NCBI RefSeq assembly: GCF_003855095.1
Contig: NZ_CP033972.1
Span: 3,968,001 to 4,032,000, forward strand
Direction of reading: 5' to 3'
Source: Gordonia insulae
GTDB taxonomy: Bacteria > Actinomycetota > Actinomycetes > Mycobacteriales > Mycobacteriaceae
DNA length: 64,000 nucleotides
This document shows positions 53,407 through 62,747 of this stretch, piece after piece. The first letter of the stretch is position 1, and every line of letters starts with the position of its first letter. The translations under genes were made by a program, and so were the position numbers. The notes under the pieces are model-generated. The model ran no database searches and was not told the DNA's origin. It saw only the letters and a list, made by a program, of their open reading frames with translations.

Positions 53407-54306
53407 ATGACCACTCTCGCAGCGGTCGCGGCCAATTTCACCCGCGATCTCGAACAGAACTACCAGACCATCGAAACGTATGTGGCGCAGGCCCGCGAGC
53501 GCGACGTCGACTTCCTGGTGTTCCCCGAAGCAGCAATCGGCGGATACCTGTCGTCGCTCGGCAACCACGGGGACACCGTCAAGACCACGTCACGCTCGCT
53601 ACCGCCGGCCATCCGGCTCGACGGACCGGAAATCCAACGGGTGCAATCGATCGCAGGTGACCTCGTGATCGCCATCGGGTTCTGCGAGCTGGCCGAGGAC
53701 GGGGAGACCCGTTACAACGCCGCCGCGGTGCTCGACGGCTCACGCATCTACGGCAGCTATCGCAAGGTGCATCAGCCACTGGGAGAGAACATGTCGTACT
53801 CCTCCGGCACCGATTACGGCGTCTTCGATACACCGATCGGCCGCGTCGGACTCCAGATCTGTTACGACAAGGCCTTTCCCGAGGCCGCGCGGGTGATGGC
53901 CCTCGACGGCGCCGAGATCATCGCCAGCCTGTCGGCCTGGCCGGCGGCGCGCACCGCGACCGCGGAGAACCTGCAGGAAGACCGGTGGACGTACCGCTTC
54001 AACCTGTTCGACACCGCCCGCGCCCTCGACAACCAGGTCTTCTGGATCGCCGCCAATCAGGCCGGCACATTCGGGTCGCTGCGCTACGTGGGGAACGCCA
54101 AGATCGTCGACCCGGGTGGCAACATCCTCGACTCGACGCTGCTCGACAGTGGCATGGCGGTCGCCGACGTCGACATCGCCGAGACGTTCACCGCCATGCG
54201 TGGGGGCATGTTCCACCTTCGTGATCGACGGCCCGACGCCTACGGGGTCCTCACCGAACTCGACGCCACCGGTGACGCGGGTTGGCGGGGACTCGCTCAT
54301 GCCTGA
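53407..54306 (+). CDS. nitC: Nit1C nitrilase
   Basis: 299 residues, alpha-beta-beta-alpha nitrilase fold. Catalytic Glu41 in VFPEAAIGGY, Lys120 in YRKVHQP, Cys152 in LQICYDKAFPE. The Nit1C nitrilase has been linked in other bacteria to growth on cyanide as nitrogen source. GAGG lies before the ATG. The stop overlaps the next ORF by 8 bases. Compare the paralog at 59906, which has lost two catalytic residues. Confidence 0.92.
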   Translation: MTTLAAVAANFTRDLEQNYQTIETYVAQARERDVDFLVFPEAAIGGYLSSLGNHGDTVKTTSRSLPPAIRLDGPEIQRVQSIAGDLVIAIGFCELAEDGETRYNAAAVLDGSRIYGSYRKVHQPLGENMSYSSGTDYGVFDTPIGRVGLQICYDKAFPEAARVMALDGAEIIASLSAWPAARTATAENLQEDRWTYRFNLFDTARALDNQVFWIAANQAGTFGSLRYVGNAKIVDPGGNILDSTLLDSGMAVADVDIAETFTAMRGGMFHLRDRRPDAYGVLTELDATGDAGWRGLAHA

Positions 54307-54595
54307 GATGACCTTCGCGGTGCGGTGGCCCGACGGCGCCGTACAGAACTGCTACTCGCCGAGTCTCGTCATGCACGATCATCTCGACGTCGGCGCGAAC
54401 TACACGGTCGCCGATTTCCGCACCCGCGCAACGAGTGCACTCGACGAGGCAGCCGAGCGCGTCCGCGCGAAGTTCGGATTCGCCTGCACCTCGGCAGCCG
54501 CCACCGCCGACGACATCGTCCGCAACGCCAACCGATACGAGGACGACGCGGTCGTCGAGGTCCTCACCATGCACCCACCACTGGAGACATCATGA
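54299..54595 (+). CDS. Nit1C small protein, MSMEG_0570 family
   Basis: 98 residues. MTFAVRWPDGAVQNCYSPSLVM at the N-terminus and a C-terminal helical part. Found almost only in Nit1C clusters; role unknown. It overlaps both neighbours (8 bases and 4 bases), so it is translated together with the nitrilase and flavoprotein. Confidence 0.88.
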   Translation: MPEMTFAVRWPDGAVQNCYSPSLVMHDHLDVGANYTVADFRTRATSALDEAAERVRAKFGFACTSAAATADDIVRNANRYEDDAVVEVLTMHPPLETS

Positions 54596-55881
54596 GCACC
54601 ACCGCTCATACCGCAGAACACCTCCCCGTCGTCATCGTCGGCGCCGGTCAGGCCGGCCTCTCGGTCAGCTGGTACCTCGGCCGCGCCGGCGTGGAACACC
54701 TCGTCGTCGAATCGGCGACCCCCACCCACGCCTGGGCCGACTCACGCTGGGACAACTTCACACTGGTCACACCGAACTGGCACTGCCGGCTGCCCGGCTA
54801 CGCCTACGACGGTCCCGACCCCGACGGCTTCATGACGCGCGACGAGGTCGTCGAATGGCTCGCCGGCTGGCTCGACACCTTCACCCCACCCGTTCGTGAT
54901 CACACCACCGTCACCCGACTCCGGCGGACCGGAGACGCCGGATTCGAACTCACCTTGACCGACGCCGACGGCGATGTCACCGTCACCTGTGACCAGGTGG
55001 TCATCGCCACCGGCGGCTACCCACTCCCGGTGATCCCGACCTATGCGGGCTCTCTGAATTCGGAAGTGGCGCAGATCCATTCCGAACAGTACTTCAACCC
55101 GGAGCAACTGCCCGACGGCGCCGTACTGGTTGTCGGCTCGGGACAGTCCGGTACCCAGATCGCCGAGGATCTGCATCTCGCCGGTCGCGACGTCCACCTG
55201 GCGATCGGCAACGCGCCCCGGGTGGCCCGCTTCTACCGGGGCCGTGACTGCATGACCTGGCTCGCCGACATGGGCCTCTACGACACTCCCGCTCAGGAGT
55301 ATCCGGGAGGTAAGGCCGCACAGGAGAAGACGAATCACTATGTGACCGGGCGAGACGGCGGACGCGACGTCGATCTCCGGCAGTTCGCCGCCGAGGGAAT
55401 GCACCTCTACGGCACGCTCACCGACGGCAAGGACTCGACCCTGCGGTTCGCGCCCACGCTCACCTCATCACTGGACAAGGCGGACTCGGTCTACAACTCC
55501 ATCTGCTCCGACATCGACCGGCACATCGAGGCCAACGGCATCGACGCGCCGCCACCCTCGCGTTACGAGCCGACGTGGCACGCCGATGCGGACCCCACCG
55601 AGCTCGATCTCGCAGCTGCCGGGATCACCAGCATCATCTGGGCGATCGGCTTCCGTCCCGACTACCGGTGGATCGAGGCGAGCGCCTTCGACGGTGGCGG
55701 GCGGCCCATGCAGACCCGCGGCGTCACCCAGGTCCCGGGCCTCAGTTTCATCGGGCTGCCGTGGATGCACACCTGGGGATCGGGCCGATTCCTCGGGGTC
55801 GACCGCGACGCCCGCCACATCGCCGACACGATCGTCGCGGCGCTGGGCGAATCCCACCTGCGCCTCGCTTCCGGACAGTAG
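54592..55881 (+). CDS. Nit1C flavin-dependent oxidoreductase, MSMEG_0569 family
   Basis: 429 residues. VVIVGAGQAGLSVSWYLGRAG is the FAD motif and VLVVGSGQSGTQIAEDLHLAG the NADPH motif, as in flavin-containing monooxygenases. DSRWDNFTLVTPNWHCRLPGYAY lies between, typical of the group. Probably oxygenates an N-containing intermediate. ATG overlaps the small-protein stop. Confidence 0.9.
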   Translation: MSTTAHTAEHLPVVIVGAGQAGLSVSWYLGRAGVEHLVVESATPTHAWADSRWDNFTLVTPNWHCRLPGYAYDGPDPDGFMTRDEVVEWLAGWLDTFTPPVRDHTTVTRLRRTGDAGFELTLTDADGDVTVTCDQVVIATGGYPLPVIPTYAGSLNSEVAQIHSEQYFNPEQLPDGAVLVVGSGQSGTQIAEDLHLAGRDVHLAIGNAPRVARFYRGRDCMTWLADMGLYDTPAQEYPGGKAAQEKTNHYVTGRDGGRDVDLRQFAAEGMHLYGTLTDGKDSTLRFAPTLTSSLDKADSVYNSICSDIDRHIEANGIDAPPPSRYEPTWHADADPTELDLAAAGITSIIWAIGFRPDYRWIEASAFDGGGRPMQTRGVTQVPGLSFIGLPWMHTWGSGRFLGVDRDARHIADTIVAALGESHLRLASGQ

Positions 55882-55894
55882 CGGAGCGACAACC

Positions 55895-57376
55895 ATGACC
55901 CGACAACCGATCTCCGCGGTCTTCGCCGACCGCGCCCGGACGGCCCCCGAGGATGTGATCGTCGTCGACCGCACCGGCCCGGCGACAGCCGCGGAGATCG
56001 ACACCCGGGCCACGCGAGTGGCGCGGTTGCTCCTCGACCGTGGCGTGCGACGCGACGATCGGGTGATCGTGTCGCTGCCCAACGAGATCGGCTTCGTGGT
56101 GGCCTGTGTGGCGATCTGGCGCGTCGGGGCGACTCCGATGCCGATGTCACCGGAGCTCCCCGACGACGAGCGTGCGCAGATCGAGGATATCGCCCGTCCG
56201 ACAGCCGCTTTCGGCCGACGACCGGCCCGTGCGGAGATCGCATGGGTTGACGAGGATCACGCCGGTGCACTGTCGGACGACCGACTTCCCGATACCTGGG
56301 CGCACAGCTGGAAGGCGCCGACCTCGTCGGGGAGCACCGGCCGCCCGAAGGTCATCGCGAGTACTGCACCCGCTCTCGTCGACCCCGACGCAGCCGTCGC
56401 GTCCTTCGTCCCGCAGCACGCGATTCAACTGGTGTCATCGCCGCTGTGGCACTCGACAGCGTTCACCTACGCGTTCCGCGGCCTCACCGCGGGCCACCGG
56501 ATCGTGCTCGAGCCCTCCTTCGACGAGCGTGCCTTCCTCGCCGCGGTCGAGCGTCATCGGGTGACCTGGGCGGTGTTGTCGCCACCGTCGGTCCGACGGT
56601 TGCTGCGGCTGCCGGAATCCGCACGGGCGGAGCGCGACCTGAGCTCACTGCAATCGATCCTGCATCTCGGTGGCCGCTGCCCGGCCCCCGACAAGTACGC
56701 GCTCCTCGACTGGCTCGGCCCGGGCCGGGTCGTCGAGGTCTATGCCGGAAGCGAATCCAACGGGCTCACCATGGTCACCGGTGGCGACTGGCTGTCCCGG
56801 CCGGGAACCGTGGGACGGCCGGTCGGCGGAACGGAGATCAGCATCCGGCACACGGACGCCACGCCCGCACAGACAGGTGACATCGGCACGATCTGGATGC
56901 GCCGCGGGATGTCCAGCGCCTACACCTACCTCGGTGCGCCGTCACGGCGCACCGACGACGGCTGGGACACCCTCGGCGACATCGGATATCTCGATGACGA
57001 CGGCTACCTGTTCGTCATCGACCGGGCCGCCGACGTCATCCGATGTGGCGACGCCACCGTGTACCCCGCCGATGTCGAGCAGGCGTTCGAGGAGCATCCG
57101 ATGGTGCGTGGTGCGGTGGCCGTCGGCGAGCCAGGACCGCATGGGGTCCACGGGCTGACCGTCGTAGTCGACGTCGCGGACGCGGAGGTCACCGCCGCCG
57201 CCCTGCACGCGTTCGCCAGGCGACGGCTCCCGGAGGTCGCCCGGCCACAACGTATCTGTCTCACCCACCGTCCCATCCGCAACGACGCGGGCAAGATCCG
57301 TCGACGTGCCCTTGCCGGCTGCAGCCGGTACGGCACCGAGCACACTCTCCTCCGAGCGAACGGAGCATCCGCGTGA
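55895..57376 (+). CDS. AMP-dependent ligase within the Nit1C cluster
   Basis: 493 residues. The P-loop reads TSSGSTGRPKV instead of TSGTTGxPKG. YAGSESNGLTM, GWDTLGDIG, DRAADVIRCGDATVYP and RNDAGKIRRRAL complete the fold; the catalytic Lys is in GKIRR. The insert between the flavoprotein and radical SAM genes is not part of the standard Nit1C set that I know. A carboxylic substrate for ligation is implied; identity unknown. The stop overlaps the next GTG. Confidence 0.85.
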   Translation: MTRQPISAVFADRARTAPEDVIVVDRTGPATAAEIDTRATRVARLLLDRGVRRDDRVIVSLPNEIGFVVACVAIWRVGATPMPMSPELPDDERAQIEDIARPTAAFGRRPARAEIAWVDEDHAGALSDDRLPDTWAHSWKAPTSSGSTGRPKVIASTAPALVDPDAAVASFVPQHAIQLVSSPLWHSTAFTYAFRGLTAGHRIVLEPSFDERAFLAAVERHRVTWAVLSPPSVRRLLRLPESARAERDLSSLQSILHLGGRCPAPDKYALLDWLGPGRVVEVYAGSESNGLTMVTGGDWLSRPGTVGRPVGGTEISIRHTDATPAQTGDIGTIWMRRGMSSAYTYLGAPSRRTDDGWDTLGDIGYLDDDGYLFVIDRAADVIRCGDATVYPADVEQAFEEHPMVRGAVAVGEPGPHGVHGLTVVVDVADAEVTAAALHAFARRRLPEVARPQRICLTHRPIRNDAGKIRRRALAGCSRYGTEHTLLRANGASA

Positions 57377-58428
57377 CTGTTTCCACCCGAGTCGACCTCG
57401 CCCTCCTGGGGATCCGCGGCACCCCGCCGGTCAACCGCACCGGCGGCGCCGGGCCCACCGACGACGGTCACCTCCTCGTCGACGGACTCAACGCGGCCAT
57501 CCCACGGAACGAGAACAGCCCGTTCGTCTTCGACGGTGATCGTGTCCTCTACGACGGCGAGGACACCGGCCTGCAGATCGCGACGATCGCGCGACCTCGC
57601 TTCTACGATCTGCGTACCGACGAGGGTGTGCCGTTCGAGAAGATCGCCAAACTCCATGGCGCCGACGTCCTGGCGACGACGGTCGTGCAGACCTGCATCC
57701 GCTACGGCGAAGACCAGCGGTGCCGCTTCTGCTCCATCGAGGAATCTCTGCGGTCGGGCTCGACGGTCGCGGTCAAGCGGCCCGCCGACCTCGCTGCGGT
57801 CGCCCGCGCCGCCGTCGATCTCGACGGCGTGACGCAGATGGTGATGACCACCGGTACCTCTGCCGGAAAGGACCGGGGCGCCAAGCATCTCGCCCGCTGC
57901 GTCCGCGCGGTCAAGGACGCTGTACCGGAACTCCCCGTCCAGGTCCAGTGCGAGCCGCCGGGCGACCTGGCCACCATCACCGACCTGCGAGACGCCGGTG
58001 CGGATGCGATCGGCATCCACGTCGAAAGCCTCGACGACGACGTGCGCCGGCGATGGATGCCGGGCAAGTCCGCTGTCTCCCTGGACGAGTACCGCGCGGC
58101 ATGGGCCGAGGCGGTGCGCGTGTTCGGACGCAACCAGGTGTCGACCTATCTGCTGGTCGGTCTGGGTGAGGACGCCGACGAGATGATCCGGGGCGCACGA
58201 GAGCTCATCGACATGGGGGTGTACCCGTTGGTCGTGCCGTTCCGGCCGCACGCCGGAACCCTGGCCGTCGACGTCGACGGCGCCGTCGCACCCCCGCCGG
58301 CGATCGTCGAGAAGATCAGTCGAGAAGTCGCACAGCATCTCCGGCTCGTCGGCATGAGCGGCTCCGATCAACGGGCCGGCTGTGCCGCGTGCGGGGCCTG
58401 CAGTGTGCTGCAGAACGTGGGAGGCTGA
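57373..58428 (+). CDS. nitD: Nit1C radical SAM protein, MSMEG_0568 family
   Basis: 351 residues. The cluster-binding motif is C108-X8-C117-X2-C120, not the usual CX3CX2C. QMVMTTGTSAGKDRG and QVQCEPPGDLATI follow in a TIM barrel. The C-terminus has C337-X2-C340-X2-C343, which may hold a second iron-sulfur cluster. It presumably makes a radical modification in the pathway of the cluster; the product is not established. GTG start overlapping the ligase stop (GTGA). Confidence 0.9.
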   Translation: MTVSTRVDLALLGIRGTPPVNRTGGAGPTDDGHLLVDGLNAAIPRNENSPFVFDGDRVLYDGEDTGLQIATIARPRFYDLRTDEGVPFEKIAKLHGADVLATTVVQTCIRYGEDQRCRFCSIEESLRSGSTVAVKRPADLAAVARAAVDLDGVTQMVMTTGTSAGKDRGAKHLARCVRAVKDAVPELPVQVQCEPPGDLATITDLRDAGADAIGIHVESLDDDVRRRWMPGKSAVSLDEYRAAWAEAVRVFGRNQVSTYLLVGLGEDADEMIRGARELIDMGVYPLVVPFRPHAGTLAVDVDGAVAPPPAIVEKISREVAQHLRLVGMSGSDQRAGCAACGACSVLQNVGG

Positions 58429-58432
58429 GGCG

Positions 58433-59875
58433 ATGCTGGACGGCACGGTGATCCCTACGCGCACTCGGTCGACACGCCCGGGTGACCTCTCCATCCTCGC
58501 TGGAAAAGCCACTGCGGCAACAACTCCGCCGTATCTCATCACGGTCGCCGACACCGCGTCCACGCTCGTCGACTACCACGCGCTGCGACATGCCGAGTTC
58601 GTCGACCGGCAGGGCCTGTTCACCCGAACCGACCGCGACGACACCGACAGCGACCCGCGCACCGCCGTCCTGGTCGCCACGACCGCGGACGGGACCGTCA
58701 TCGGCGGCGTCCGTGTCGCGCCGGCCACGACGGACGACATCGGTTGGTGGTCGGGAAGCCGACTGGTGGTCGCCGACCCGGCGCATGCCGCAGGCGTCGG
58801 CGCCGCCCTCGTCCGTGCGGCGTGCGCCCACGTCGAATCGCTCGGCGTCCTCCGGTTCGACGCGACGGTTCAGGACCGATACGTGGCTCTGTTCCGGTCA
58901 CTCGGCTGGGAGGATCGAGGTCCCGCACCGACGATCAACCGGCGGGCGCATCGCCGCATGCTCTGGCCGATCCATCAGATCCAGTGCACCGCCGACAGCA
59001 CCAAATCGATGCTCGCGGACATCCTGTCACCGCTCGGCCGTCAGCCGGGGGGCTTGGGGCCCAGTGGTTTCCGCGGGGACGACGGGGTGCCGTTGCCGGA
59101 CTCCGACATCATCGCGGCCTGCGACGCGATCCTGCCGGCGATGGTCGAGCGCGATCCCGAGTGGGCCGGCTGGTGCGCGATCCTCGTGAACATGAACGAT
59201 CTCACGGCGATGGGTGCGAGCCCGCTCGGATTCCTGGACGCAGTGGGTGCGCCGACCAGATCTCACCTGACCCGCATCGTCCGGGGTATCTCCGCCGCCG
59301 CACAGGCCTGGCGGACTCCCGTGCTCGGCGGGCACACGCAGGTCGGTGTGCACGCATCACTGTCGGTGACCGCGCTGGGCCGCGCCGCCGATCCGATCCC
59401 CGCCGGCGGCGGCCGCGTGGGCGACACGGTGTCGCTGATCGCGGACCTCGGCGGGTGCTGGCGGCCCGGCTATCACGGCAGGCAATGGGACAGCACCAGC
59501 TCCCGCTCGGCCGACGAACTGACCCGCATGGCCGGGCTCCTGCGCGAATTCCGTCCGGCCGCGGCCAAGGACGTCAGCATGGCCGGGATCGCCGGGACCC
59601 TCGGCATGCTGGCCGAGGCCTCGGGCACCGGCGCCGAACTCGACGTCACCGCCATCCCGCGACCACACGACGCGGAGATGGGTGCCTGGCTGACATGTTT
59701 CCCGGGCTACGCCATGCTTGTCGCCGACCGCGCACCCGTGCACGCCGCGCCCGGCCCGACCACGGCGTCGGCGTGTGGCAGGCTGACGGCCGATCCGGGC
59801 ATCCGGCTACGGTGGCCCGACGGCGAGGTCACGACCGCGGTCGCCTCGGCGGTCACCGGCCTCGGCGCCGCGTGA
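58433..59875 (+). CDS. Nit1C GNAT-AIRS fusion, MSMEG_0567 family
   Basis: 480 residues. The N-terminal GNAT acyltransferase domain (about 35-180) includes VLVATTADGTVIGGVRVAPA and HAAGVGAALVRAACAHV. The C-terminal AIR-synthase/ThiL-like ATP-binding domain (about 190-480) includes GDDGVPLPDSDIIAACD and WCAILVNMNDLTAMGASPLGFLDAVG. The pair is usually adjacent or fused in Nit1C. GAGG precedes the ATG; start is 5 bases after the radical SAM stop. Confidence 0.9.
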   Translation: MLDGTVIPTRTRSTRPGDLSILAGKATAATTPPYLITVADTASTLVDYHALRHAEFVDRQGLFTRTDRDDTDSDPRTAVLVATTADGTVIGGVRVAPATTDDIGWWSGSRLVVADPAHAAGVGAALVRAACAHVESLGVLRFDATVQDRYVALFRSLGWEDRGPAPTINRRAHRRMLWPIHQIQCTADSTKSMLADILSPLGRQPGGLGPSGFRGDDGVPLPDSDIIAACDAILPAMVERDPEWAGWCAILVNMNDLTAMGASPLGFLDAVGAPTRSHLTRIVRGISAAAQAWRTPVLGGHTQVGVHASLSVTALGRAADPIPAGGGRVGDTVSLIADLGGCWRPGYHGRQWDSTSSRSADELTRMAGLLREFRPAAAKDVSMAGIAGTLGMLAEASGTGAELDVTAIPRPHDAEMGAWLTCFPGYAMLVADRAPVHAAPGPTTASACGRLTADPGIRLRWPDGEVTTAVASAVTGLGAA

Positions 59876-59905
59876 GGGGCGCTTCGATGAGTAGAGTGCG
59901 ATGAC

Positions 59906-60754
59906 ATGACCACGGTCACGCTCGGCGCTCTCGCAGCGCATTTCGGCCGCGACGTCGAGCGTGGTGTGTCCAAGGCGGTCGGCATCGTCGAGGCGGCGGC
60001 CCGCGACGGCGTGCAACTGCTGGTCTTCCCCGACGCGTCGATCGGCGGCTACATCGGCGACCTGCGTGCGCCCGACCCCGACGAACTACCACCCGCCCTC
60101 GATCCCGACGGTCCGGAACTCGCCGCTGTCGCGGCGGCTGCCGGCGACATGACCGTCTGCATCGGCTATACCGAGGCAGCCGGCGACGTGCGCTACAACA
60201 CCGCGGTCTGCCTTTCGGGCGACGGTATCCTCGGCACGCACCGCAAGGTCCATCAACCGGCAGGCGAGTCCCTGGCGTATGCCGCAGGCGACTCGTTCCA
60301 CGCCTTCGACAGCCCCGTCGGTCGTATCGGCATGCTGATCGACTACGACAAGACGTTCCCCGAATCCGCTCGCACCCTCGCACTCGACGGCGCCCGCATC
60401 ATCGCCGCGCTGTCGGCGTGGCCGGCCAGCGTCACCGATCGGGCAGCCCGGCTCCCCGCCGATCGGCAGTCACGTCTCTTCGACCTCTACGACTGTGCGC
60501 GCGCCGCCGAGAATCAGGTGTTCGTGGTGTCATCCAATCTCACCGGCGTCACCGGATCGCTGCGATTCCTCGGCCAGGCCAAGGTCGTCGGACCAGGTGG
60601 CGACATCCTGTCCACCACCCGCTCCAAGGGCGGACTGGCCAAGGCCGATGTGGACGTCGACGCCGAGATAGCGCGAGCCAGAAGGGTTCTGAACCATCTC
60701 GCCGAGCTACGCCCCGACACCTACCATGCCGACGAGTCCATCGGGAAGGGGTGA
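59906..60754 (+). CDS. Nitrilase-fold paralog lacking catalytic Glu and Cys
   Basis: 282 residues, aligned end to end with the nitrilase at 53407. The Glu is Asp43 (VFPDASIGGY), the Lys is kept (Lys114, HRKVHQP), and the nucleophile Cys is Asp146 (MLIDYDKTFPE; codon GAC at 60341-60343). The rest of the fold is intact. It is therefore either a pseudoenzyme that regulates or binds the active nitrilase, or an altered hydrolase using Asp. It starts 30 bases after the GNAT-AIRS gene and partly overlaps the glycosyltransferase leader. Confidence 0.88.
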   Translation: MTTVTLGALAAHFGRDVERGVSKAVGIVEAAARDGVQLLVFPDASIGGYIGDLRAPDPDELPPALDPDGPELAAVAAAAGDMTVCIGYTEAAGDVRYNTAVCLSGDGILGTHRKVHQPAGESLAYAAGDSFHAFDSPVGRIGMLIDYDKTFPESARTLALDGARIIAALSAWPASVTDRAARLPADRQSRLFDLYDCARAAENQVFVVSSNLTGVTGSLRFLGQAKVVGPGGDILSTTRSKGGLAKADVDVDAEIARARRVLNHLAELRPDTYHADESIGKG

Positions 60755-60758
60755 GACC

Positions 60759-61862
60759 GTGCGCGTCGCGTTGCTGACGTACTCGACCAGGCCGCGTGGC
60801 GGCGTGGTGCACACCCTCAATCTCGCCGAGGCGCTGAGCCGAATCGGCGCCGACGTCACCGTGTGGAGCCTTGCGCGCGGCGGCGACGACGGATTCTTTC
60901 GCACTGTCGATCCCGGTGTGACACAACGACTCGTCCCGTTCGCCGACGTTCCCGACGAGACCATCACGGAGCGCATCGTGCGGTCCATCGACGCGCTCGG
61001 CTCGGCCTTCGAGCCGTCTGCCTTCGACATCGTCCATGCACAGGACTGCATCAGCGCCAATGCGGTCGGCACCTGCATCCGCACCATCCACCATCTCGAC
61101 CAGTTCACGACGCCGATCCTGGTGGAGTGTCATGAGAAGGCGGTGGTGAACCCGTACGCGCGGATCTGCGTGTCGCGCGCAGTGGCCGACGAGGTGCGGG
61201 TCGGATGGGATCTCACGCCGACGGTCATCCCGAACGGTGTCGACCACGGACGATTTGCCGGGGCCGCCGCGGACACGCCGGAGGCCACGGAACTCCGACG
61301 GCAGTGGCGCGACAAGCTCGGCCCCTATGTCCTCGCCGTCGGCGGCATCGAACCGCGCAAGGGCAGCATCGACCTGCTCGAGGCGTTCGCCGCACTCCGC
61401 GCCGACGCACCCGATCTCTCACTGGTGTTCGCGGGAGGGGAGACGCTGTTCGACTACCGCGACTACCGTACCGAGTTCGAGAGGCGCCGTGACGTTCTCG
61501 GCATCGACCCGGTGGTGCTCGGTCCGGTCCCCGACGACGATCTCCCGTCGCTGGTCGCCGCCTGTGACGTCTTCGCGTTCCCGTCGACGAAGGAAGGCTT
61601 CGGCCTGGCCGCGATGGAAGCACTGTCCGCCGGCCGTCCCGTCGTCGCGCGGGAACTACCCATTCTGCGAGAAGTGTTCGGCGACACCGTCACCTACGCC
61701 GACAGCCCGTCATCGCTGGCCCGCGCACTTCTCGACGCCCGGACCCCGGACCCACACCGACGCGACGCCGGCCGCACGCTCGCGCAGTCGCTCACCTGGG
61801 ACGCCGCCGCCCGCTCCCATCTCGACTTCTATGCCCGTCACCCCTACCCCCGCGCACACTGA
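60759..61862 (+). CDS. Nit1C glycosyltransferase, MSMEG_0565 family
   Basis: 367 residues, GT4-type GT-B fold. N-terminal RVALLTYSTRPRGGVVHTLNLAEAL, VIPNGVDHGRF, LAVGGIEPRKGSIDLLEAFA, and C-terminal STKEGFGLAAMEALSAGRPVVA, which binds the nucleotide sugar. Why a nitrogen-starvation cluster carries a glycosyltransferase is unknown. GTG start after GAAGGGG is preferred to the ATG at 60726 that lies inside the preceding gene. Confidence 0.87.
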   Translation: MRVALLTYSTRPRGGVVHTLNLAEALSRIGADVTVWSLARGGDDGFFRTVDPGVTQRLVPFADVPDETITERIVRSIDALGSAFEPSAFDIVHAQDCISANAVGTCIRTIHHLDQFTTPILVECHEKAVVNPYARICVSRAVADEVRVGWDLTPTVIPNGVDHGRFAGAAADTPEATELRRQWRDKLGPYVLAVGGIEPRKGSIDLLEAFAALRADAPDLSLVFAGGETLFDYRDYRTEFERRRDVLGIDPVVLGPVPDDDLPSLVAACDVFAFPSTKEGFGLAAMEALSAGRPVVARELPILREVFGDTVTYADSPSSLARALLDARTPDPHRRDAGRTLAQSLTWDAAARSHLDFYARHPYPRAH

Positions 61863-61916
61863 CCGAACCGCTGTCGACGCCCACAGCACCCCGCCGACCG
61901 GGTCCGGCGCGAAACC

Positions 61917-62636
61917 TCAACGCTCCCCGCTCATCGTGTTCATGATCGAGAACGTCACCTGGTCCGGCCGATAACGGTCATCGGAGTACTCGAACGGTTT
62001 GCCCTGCGGGTCGAAGCTGGTACGCCGTTCCCGGAGCAACGGCGCCGCCACCGGAATCTGCAGTGCTTCGGCGTCCGTGCCGTCCGCCGCGATGGCGTCG
62101 AGTTCGTGCCGCATGGAGGCGAACTCCACGCCGACGTCGACGAGATGGTCGGTGATGGAGCCCTTGTCGGCGTCGAACTCGAACAGACTCTGGCCCGTGT
62201 CGAGGGTGAATCTGCTGCGCTCGAGCAGCGCGGGTACGCCGTCGAGCGTCCTCAGTCGCACGACCTCGACGATGAACGCGCCCTCGTCGAGCTGGAGTCC
62301 GTCGGCGATCTCACCGTCGGCCCGCCGACGGGACACGCTCAGCGTGTGATTGCCCGGTTCGCGGCCGGACGTCAGTGCCCATTGCGAGAACGGGGTGAAC
62401 GACGCGAGCGTCTGGGTCGGCTGGTGCGGGCGGCGAACGCGGGCCGGCCGGCCACGGGTGGTGTAGATCAGTCCCTCGGACCGGAGGTTGTACAAGGCCT
62501 GACGAATAGGTCCGCGACTGACCTTCCACTCCTCCATGAGGACCGTCTCCGGGGGCAGCTCGTCGCCGGGCTTGTAGTCGCCGTCGACGATCTGGGCACG
62601 TATCGCCTGGTAGATCTCCTGATGTCGAGGGGACAA
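61917..62636 (-). CDS. GntR-family regulator with UTRA domain
   Basis: 239 residues. N-terminal winged helix (IYQAIRAQIVDGDYKPGDELPPETVLMEEWKVSRGPIRQALYNL), C-terminal UTRA ligand domain (HutC subfamily). TTG start with GGAGG 5 bases before. It converges on the Nit1C cluster and follows the MFS gene, separated from it by a hairpin. It probably controls the MFS transporter or itself; ligand unknown. Confidence 0.88.
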   Translation of the reverse strand: MSPRHQEIYQAIRAQIVDGDYKPGDELPPETVLMEEWKVSRGPIRQALYNLRSEGLIYTTRGRPARVRRPHQPTQTLASFTPFSQWALTSGREPGNHTLSVSRRRADGEIADGLQLDEGAFIVEVVRLRTLDGVPALLERSRFTLDTGQSLFEFDADKGSITDHLVDVGVEFASMRHELDAIAADGTDAEALQIPVAAPLLRERRTSFDPQGKPFEYSDDRYRPDQVTFSIMNTMSGER

Positions 62637-62699
62637 CCCGACCTCCGTGCCGTTGGGTACACCTGGGAACTTGTCTACCTACCCTAGCCGACGAGGAAC

Positions 62700-62729
62700 G
62701 GGTGGCCGCCCGTGCGAGGGCGGCCACCC
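62700..62729 (-). terminator. Hairpin between MFS and GntR genes
   Basis: GGGTGGCCGCCC, 6-base loop, GGGCGGCCACCC: perfect 12-bp stem, 18 bases after the MFS stop. No T run follows. Confidence 0.75.
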
Positions 62730-62747
62730 GGAGTGGATCGGTATCGG

